Origin: Oribacterium sp. KHPX15
GTDB taxonomy: Bacteria > Bacillota > Clostridia > Lachnospirales > Lachnospiraceae
Direction of reading: 5' to 3'
NCBI RefSeq assembly: GCF_900107835.1
Contig: NZ_FNRG01000020.1
Coordinates: 1-64,000, forward strand
DNA: 64,000 nt
Shown here: in pieces, positions 58,357 through 64,000 of the stretch
Layout: each line of letters starts with the position of its first letter
How positions within the stretch are numbered: position 1 is the stretch's first letter
Notes under the pieces: model-generated
What the model saw: only the letters and a program-made list of their open reading frames with translations
What the model was told of the DNA's origin: nothing
Database searches by the model: none
Program-made: the position numbers and the translations under genes

Positions 58357-58905
58357 ATGATTTTACTGGTAAATGCGTGTGTACGTGGTGAATCAAGAAC
58401 AAGGAAGCTTGCGGAGAAACTGCTTGAAGAAATCGGCGGAGACCGGGTGGAGGTCAGACTGGAGGATGTGGTTTTTCCAAAGACGGATGAAGCATTTTTA
58501 AAGAAAAGAGACAGTCTGATAGCCACGCGGCAATTTGGGGATGATTACTTTTCTTTGGCAAAACAGTTTGCGGCAGCAGACACTATTGTTATAGCTGCCC
58601 CCTACTGGGATCTGTCGTTCCCTGCTGCGCTTAAGCAGTATATAGAACACATAAATGTTCTGGGGATTACATTTGAATATACTCCCGAAGGAATTCCAAA
58701 GGGGCTTTGCAAAGCGAAGAAGCTTTATTATGTCATGACTGCAGGTGGAACTTTTGTGCCGGAAGAATACGGATTTGGATATATAAAAGCCCTTGCACAA
58801 AACTTCTATGGAATCAAAGAAGTGGAGCTCATCAAGGCAGTGGGACTTGATATAGTCGGGGCGGATGTTGACGGGATCATGAAGGAAGCAGTCAAAACAA
58901 TATAA
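58357..58905 (+). CDS. NAD(P)H-dependent oxidoreductase, flavodoxin-like fold
   Basis: 182 residues behind GGGAGG. ILLVNACVRGESRTRKLAEK is the FMN-binding loop, APYWDLSFPAALKQYIEHI is the FMN reductase/azoreductase-type motif, and YVMTAGGTFVPEEYG the glycine-rich third loop. It resembles AzoR/YwrO-like enzymes that reduce quinones and azo or nitro compounds with two electrons. Substrate unknown; it does not belong to an obvious operon. Confidence 0.9.
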   Translation: MILLVNACVRGESRTRKLAEKLLEEIGGDRVEVRLEDVVFPKTDEAFLKKRDSLIATRQFGDDYFSLAKQFAAADTIVIAAPYWDLSFPAALKQYIEHINVLGITFEYTPEGIPKGLCKAKKLYYVMTAGGTFVPEEYGFGYIKALAQNFYGIKEVELIKAVGLDIVGADVDGIMKEAVKTI

Positions 58906-58946
58906 AATAATTATTAGCCGGATTCGGTGGATATAAATGAGGAAAT

Positions 58947-61900
58947 ATGAGTATTATACATAAGATATATAAGTCACAAATTAATCATTATACTCTTAAA
59001 AAGATTACAGGAGTTATTCTGGCTGCCTCTATGGTTATCACCATGGCGGGTTGTGAGGCAACGTCTGTCCCTGAACCAAATCCTATACCTGAGTCTGTTT
59101 CCGAAGAAACGACTGCAGCTGGAAATAAAGAGACTGTTCCTGGAATCGAAGAAACTACCCCTGATACTGAAGAAGTAAAAAGACAGGCTGTAGAACAGGA
59201 TGAGAATGGGTACCCTTATCTTTCCGAAGAGGTGGATGAGGAATATCAAAACGATCTTTTCAAAGAGGGCAACAGTTATCTTGATTATAAGGTAGAAAGA
59301 ACAGGAACAGTTAAGGCGCTTAGAGCAGACACAGCTGTGCTTAAGCATGAAACCAGCGGAGCTACATTATACCTTATCAGAAATGATGATAAGGAGCTGG
59401 GCTTTGATATAAGCTACCGGGTTCCGCAGCTTAACAATGCTGACATACCGCACATTTTCGAACACTCTATACTTGCGGCTTCGGATAAATATCCGGCCAC
59501 GGATCTTTTCTTCGATATGTCAAATACTACCTACAATACTTTTACCAATGCTATCACCTACAATACATGTACTTCATATCCGTTCAGTACCCTGAGTCAG
59601 GGTCAGTTTATAAAGCTTTTGGATGGCTATATGAGCTGCATGACTTCTCCAAAGGTCCTTGAAAATGAAAATTATTTTAAACGTGAAGCACTAAGGTATC
59701 AGCTATATGACATCGATGATCCTATAACACTCAGTGGAGTAGTTTTTTCAGAAGATATGGGAGGGATGACAAGCGGACAGGATATCTCTTGTTATGCAGT
59801 AAATGAAAGTTTATATCCGGACTCGATAATGAGTTATGCCAATGGAAGATGCTATACAGATCTTGAAAACCTGAACTATAGTAATCTGCACGAAGTATAT
59901 AATTCATATTACAGATTTGATAATTCATTGATGATTCTTTACGGAGATATGGATTATAAGGCTGTACTTGAATATCTGGACCGGGAATATCTTTCAAAGT
60001 ACCCTGAAAAAGAAGAACCTGTAAATATCCCGGAAATTGTTGTTCCTGATGGTTATGTAGAAACCGAATATGACATTCCGGTTTATGAGGATGATACTTC
60101 AGGCAGTCAGAACAGTATAACGTATGCTTTTGATCTTTCCGGGTTCACTCCGGAAGAAGAACGCGAACTACTTGTATTCACGGCTCTCATGATGGATTCT
60201 TCTTCTGTTTTTATGAAAGCACTAAGAGAAGAAGGACTTCAGTGGAATACGTTTTCGACGTTGTCTCCTTATAATGCATGGTATCCTGTGTATCAGGTGA
60301 TGGTTTACACCCAGGGAGAGGATATTGACAAAAACGTAATAAAGAAAATTTTTGATGATAGTCTTTTGGAGGTTTCTGAAAATGGATTTCCAAAGGAAAT
60401 CTATGATGTTGTAATAAAAGAAAGAGAACTGCAGGATGCTTTTGAAAGAGAGAAGGTTACATTCATAGATACTCTTTCAGAGGCAATCGCAGTACCCTGG
60501 ACAAGAACCGGAGATCCAATGGTCATGGAAACAGATGAAGCAGCCTTTGAAAAGCTCATTCAGGATCCTGATCAGACCAGGGTAAAGGGACTTGCAAAGA
60601 AGCTTATGGAGGTGGACCGCAAGGCACTGATTTACTGTAAAGAAAAGCCGGGGCTTGCAGAAAAGAAAGAGCAGGAAATAGAGGATTATTTAAAGAACTT
60701 AAAAGTTGATATGTCGGAATCGGAGCTTCTTAAACTGATAGAAGATACCAGGGATTTCGATGAATGGAATGAGGAAAATGTAACGAACAAGAATACTGTG
60801 ATCAATGTTTCCGATCTGCCTGAGCCGATGAAATATGACACTCCTGAGATCACAAATCTCGGAGAATGTACCGTGGCAGCAGTTCCCATCGAACAGGAAG
60901 ATATATATAGCGTAAGCCTTTTTTATGATACTTCAACTCTTAAGCAGGAAGAACTTTTTGACCTCGTGCTGTATTTAAATCTTTTGGGCAATGTTTCCAC
61001 AACAGAAAGATCAAAGGAGGAATTTGACCGGGAAAGCAACCTGAATGGAAGCATAAGCACAGGCCTGTCCGGAACAGATTTTAAAGAGCCTTTCGACAGA
61101 TTGTATCTGGAAGTATCATTAGGCGGATTCACAAAGGATTTCAGCAATAATCTCAGTCTCATGGAGGAGATGCTGACAAAATCCGATTATAAAATGGAGG
61201 AAGTACAGGAAATAGTACAAATACTTAAAAATAATAGTGATCCTTCCAATATCAGTGCTAATAAAGCAGCAGTAACCCTTGCAAGGGCTCTTTCCGGCAC
61301 AAGCACGGGCTTTGAATATTACATAATGAAAGGTATGCATGATTATCTTACCGGAATTGAAACCGCACTTTCGGAGAATGATGGCGCGATTGAAGAATTG
61401 GCAGAAAGAATGAAAAATATCCGGGATAAGATATGGCATAGTGATCATATGATCATGGGAATAGCTGCCTCACCGAAGGGTATCGCTGAAATAAAAAGTG
61501 AATGCGGGAAACTTATAGACAGTATGCCATCGGGAACAGGTGATGATTACCGTGAGTCTTATGATTATGGCATTCCTGATGAAAAACGGGTAGGTATCAT
61601 TGTCAGCAGTCCTTTGCAGTCTATGTGCGGCGGGTATATCCTGGAGGATTCTGAGTTCAAGGGCAGATACCTTCCGTTTTTGGAGGCGCTTAATGACAGA
61701 TACATTATTCCTGAAATGAGATATAGAAACGGTGCATATGGCGCAGATGTCAACTACAGAATTGAAAAAAGAGTAGTTAGTATAGGTACCTCAAGTGATC
61801 CTAACTGTAAAACAACGCTGGAGGTTTTGGATGAAGCTCCATCCGCTCTGAGGGAAATGAGTCTTACGGGGGAGGATATTGATACGTACACCGTTTCTGC

Positions 61901-62159
61901 TTTCAACAATGTTATAAAACCTATGGGTGATATCAGCCGTGCAGAGTCAGGCATTTATACATTTTTTGCAGGAAATGATCCGGATTATCTGATAAAAATT
62001 GCTGAAGATATGAAAAAGGCAACACTCGAAGACCGGAATGGTGCGGCTGATGTAATGGAAAAGGTTGTCGGGGACGGATACTTTGTGATGGCCGGAAACA
62101 AGGCAAAACTTGAAGAGGATAAAGACTGTTTCGACAAGGTATTCTCCTTTAGTGAATGA
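58947..62159 (+). CDS. M16C-type metallopeptidase lipoprotein
   Basis: 1070 residues. A signal peptide ends TMAGC (lipobox ~36), with a Glu/Thr-rich spacer. IPHIFEHSI (H169, E172, H173) is the inverted zinc motif HxxEH of M16 peptidases. Full length fits the presequence-protease (M16C) group with both halves of the clamshell in one chain (YLEVSLGGFTKDF in the second half). Exported and membrane-anchored, it likely degrades oligopeptides outside the cell. Confidence 0.9.
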   Translation: MSIIHKIYKSQINHYTLKKITGVILAASMVITMAGCEATSVPEPNPIPESVSEETTAAGNKETVPGIEETTPDTEEVKRQAVEQDENGYPYLSEEVDEEYQNDLFKEGNSYLDYKVERTGTVKALRADTAVLKHETSGATLYLIRNDDKELGFDISYRVPQLNNADIPHIFEHSILAASDKYPATDLFFDMSNTTYNTFTNAITYNTCTSYPFSTLSQGQFIKLLDGYMSCMTSPKVLENENYFKREALRYQLYDIDDPITLSGVVFSEDMGGMTSGQDISCYAVNESLYPDSIMSYANGRCYTDLENLNYSNLHEVYNSYYRFDNSLMILYGDMDYKAVLEYLDREYLSKYPEKEEPVNIPEIVVPDGYVETEYDIPVYEDDTSGSQNSITYAFDLSGFTPEEERELLVFTALMMDSSSVFMKALREEGLQWNTFSTLSPYNAWYPVYQVMVYTQGEDIDKNVIKKIFDDSLLEVSENGFPKEIYDVVIKERELQDAFEREKVTFIDTLSEAIAVPWTRTGDPMVMETDEAAFEKLIQDPDQTRVKGLAKKLMEVDRKALIYCKEKPGLAEKKEQEIEDYLKNLKVDMSESELLKLIEDTRDFDEWNEENVTNKNTVINVSDLPEPMKYDTPEITNLGECTVAAVPIEQEDIYSVSLFYDTSTLKQEELFDLVLYLNLLGNVSTTERSKEEFDRESNLNGSISTGLSGTDFKEPFDRLYLEVSLGGFTKDFSNNLSLMEEMLTKSDYKMEEVQEIVQILKNNSDPSNISANKAAVTLARALSGTSTGFEYYIMKGMHDYLTGIETALSENDGAIEELAERMKNIRDKIWHSDHMIMGIAASPKGIAEIKSECGKLIDSMPSGTGDDYRESYDYGIPDEKRVGIIVSSPLQSMCGGYILEDSEFKGRYLPFLEALNDRYIIPEMRYRNGAYGADVNYRIEKRVVSIGTSSDPNCKTTLEVLDEAPSALREMSLTGEDIDTYTVSAFNNVIKPMGDISRAESGIYTFFAGNDPDYLIKIAEDMKKATLEDRNGAADVMEKVVGDGYFVMAGNKAKLEEDKDCFDKVFSFSE

Positions 62160-62171
62160 CAGAGATGAGTT

Positions 62172-62222
62172 ATCCATAGGGGAAGGTTCCTGCGATTGAG
62201 AACCTTCTTCTGTGGATTTTTG
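62172..62222 (+). terminator. Intrinsic terminator after the peptidase
   Basis: ATCCATAGG-GGAAGGTTC pairs imperfectly with GAACCTTC-TTCTGTGGAT and is followed by TTTTTGC. Confidence 0.75.
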
Positions 62223-62323
62223 CATTTGCTGAATAACAAGGTTTTAAAAATTAAAAAATTTGAGATATAATTAAGGGTATGATTGTGCATCAGAAATATG
62301 TTTAATAAAGGCTGAGACATTGT

Positions 62324-64000
62324 ATGAGCATGGAAAAAATAAACGAGAAAATCAATTATGATCACCTTACCGGTTTTCCTGATATGAACCGGTTCTTTGA
62401 GCTTGCTGAGGATTTTTTTGAGTCTAATGCAGGCTGCGGTATAGGTTCGGCCATGCTTTTCATGGATCTCTGCGGAATGAAGGCATTTAACCAGAGATAT
62501 GGGTACACAGAAGGTGACAGACTCATCAGAGAAGTTGCAAATCTTCTTGTGAAATACTTTGGTAAAGAAGGCTGCTGCCGTACTACTGCCGATCATTTTA
62601 CTGTCTATACTTATTCGAAAGATCTTGGAAACAGGCTCTGGGAGTTTGTTAAGGAATTCAGGACTGTAAACGATGGCAGGACATTACCGGTCAGAATAGG
62701 TGTATATGATTTCAAACAGGGACGGGTTGGAGCAGCCATAGCTACAGACAGATCAAAAATAGCGTGTGACAGCTGCGGAAATATATTTGAATCTACCGTG
62801 CGCTTTTTTGATGCAAAAATGCTGAAAAAGTTTGAGGATAGAACATATGTCTTTGAGAACCTGGACATAGCTATGGCGGAGGGATGGATAAAGGTGCATT
62901 ATCAGCCCATTATCAGAACCTCCAATGGCAGGGTGTGTAATGAAGAAGCACTGGTAAGGTGGACAGATCCGGAAAAAGGTAATTTTGCTCCGAGGAAGAT
63001 CATTTCCATTCTGAATGAAGCTAAAATTGCGTATAAACTGGACCTGTTTGTTCTGGATGAAGTACTGAAGAAATTAAAAAGACAGTCTGAGGAAGGCTTA
63101 TATGTTGTTCCAAACTCCATAAATCTCTCGGGAACAGATTTTTATTCCTGCGATATCGTTGAGGAAATAAGGAAAAGGGTTGATGACTCGGGAGTTGACC
63201 GTGGCAACATAGTGATCGAAATAACAGAGAGTGTAATCCTTGATGATAAGGATTATATGATGGCACAGATAGAGCGATTCAGAAAGCTTGGATTTTCAGT
63301 ATGGCTGGATGATTTCGGAAAAGCAAATTCTTCGACAAATATATTGCAGCAAATTCATTTTGACGTTATCAAGCTTGACGAGACCTTCATCAGTAAGATT
63401 GAAAATAATGAACGAAGCAAGATAATCATCACAGAACTTGTAAGACTTGCAAGCGGACTTGGCAGTGAGACTGTTGCCGAAGGTGTTGAGACAGTGGAAC
63501 AGGCTGAATTTCTTGACGAAATCGGATGTACAAGACTGCAGGGGTATTATTTCTGTGATGTAGTAACTATTGAACAAATATTCAGGAGATATAAAGAAGG
63601 AAAACAGATTGGTTTTGAAAATCCAAAGGAGTCGGAATACTATTCTGCATTGGGCAAGGTCAATCTTTATGACATGTCTTTTTCCTTATACGGAGACGAT
63701 GAAAAGCTTGGCAGCTACTTTAATACCATGCCAATGTTTATAATTGAGGTCTCAGATGATGGAACAAAGCTTGCCAGAGGTAATAAATCTTTCAGGGATT
63801 ATACAAATATTCATCATCCGGGAATGCTCAGTAAAAGGTTTATTACGAAGGCAGAGATCAATGGTAATATTGGATCTGATTTTCTAAATGCTATGGAGCA
63901 GTGCAGTAGAGACGGAAAACCGACCATAGTTGATGTAAGAGAAAAGGATAAAGGCGTAGCGCATCTCTTCATAAGAAGAATAGCAATAAATCCTGAATCC
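62324..64000 (+). CDS. EAL-domain c-di-GMP phosphodiesterase with degenerate GGDEF (3' end outside window)
   Basis: 559 codons are visible from ATG 62324 and the frame stays open to the window edge. An N-terminal GGDEF-like domain (~15-145) has TADHF at the catalytic site, so it is unlikely to make c-di-GMP. The EAL domain (~195-430) keeps EEALVRW, NSINLSG, IEITES, WLDDFG, KLDETFI, AEGVET and LQGYYF, so hydrolysis of c-di-GMP is likely. A PAS-like part follows (~450 on). Opposes the cyclase encoded at 44.3 kb. Confidence 0.88.
   Translation, partial: MSMEKINEKINYDHLTGFPDMNRFFELAEDFFESNAGCGIGSAMLFMDLCGMKAFNQRYGYTEGDRLIREVANLLVKYFGKEGCCRTTADHFTVYTYSKDLGNRLWEFVKEFRTVNDGRTLPVRIGVYDFKQGRVGAAIATDRSKIACDSCGNIFESTVRFFDAKMLKKFEDRTYVFENLDIAMAEGWIKVHYQPIIRTSNGRVCNEEALVRWTDPEKGNFAPRKIISILNEAKIAYKLDLFVLDEVLKKLKRQSEEGLYVVPNSINLSGTDFYSCDIVEEIRKRVDDSGVDRGNIVIEITESVILDDKDYMMAQIERFRKLGFSVWLDDFGKANSSTNILQQIHFDVIKLDETFISKIENNERSKIIITELVRLASGLGSETVAEGVETVEQAEFLDEIGCTRLQGYYFCDVVTIEQIFRRYKEGKQIGFENPKESEYYSALGKVNLYDMSFSLYGDDEKLGSYFNTMPMFIIEVSDDGTKLARGNKSFRDYTNIHHPGMLSKRFITKAEINGNIGSDFLNAMEQCSRDGKPTIVDVREKDKGVAHLFIRRIAINPES

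Overview
The window looks like chromosome from a low-GC Gram-positive anaerobe of the class Clostridia, most likely a gut or rumen Lachnospiraceae (inference). The grounds are strong AGGAGG ribosome sites, many intrinsic terminators, a split transketolase, lipoproteins and choline-binding-type surface repeats, rubredoxin and ferredoxin proteins, a C_GCAxxG_C_C protein and an IS110 element. No rRNA, tRNA or CRISPR array was recognised.

Layout. 0-5 kb is a decay zone: the end of an IS110 transposase, a small HTH protein, an amidohydrolase remnant, an intact MBL-rubredoxin fusion, a histidine phosphatase, a LysR remnant, and a flavodoxin/cupin unit behind a MerR-type promoter. 5-13 kb holds regulators (PucR, TetR, HxlR), an exported FMN/FAD reductase lipoprotein, a Gfo/Idh oxidoreductase, a GNAT enzyme sharing an operator with the TetR gene, and a ferredoxin/membrane Fe-S/C_GCAxxG_C_C operon. 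13-32 kb has a Gly-rich beta-helix lipoprotein, split transketolase, YitT, an RND exporter translationally coupled to a large GLUG-repeat surface protein, an aldo/keto reductase, an AAA ATPase, carbonic anhydrase, a YwaF-like protein, an SDR and two envelope proteins.

The region at 32.5-40.6 kb is the most unusual. An O-fucosyltransferase-like domain is fused to a condensation-type acyltransferase, followed by an acyl-adenylating enzyme fused to an RsbW-like ATPase domain, a second condensation-type acyltransferase, a serine O-acetyltransferase and an Sfp-type phosphopantetheinyl transferase. Together they resemble a small unassigned biosynthetic locus with no carrier protein in view.

40.7-44.3 kb is an aat-clpS-clpA N-degron set. 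At 45.7-47.2 kb a 236-bp inverted duplication flanks a DUF2798 gene and a truncated aldolase/VOC remnant. 48-51.5 kb is a LysR/DUF6282/permease set. 51.6-56.7 kb has Rpn-like remnants, a heptanucleotide tandem repeat, a mosaic surface protein with a GC-rich insert and an acidic exported protein. At 56.7-57.05 kb there is a compact type I toxin-antitoxin locus with the par/Fst layout: convergent promoters, shared 5' direct repeats, a bidirectional terminator and a sequestered Shine-Dalgarno. Asparaginase, a flavodoxin-fold reductase, an M16C peptidase lipoprotein and a truncated EAL protein close the window. All assignments rest on reading the sequence; no database search was run.
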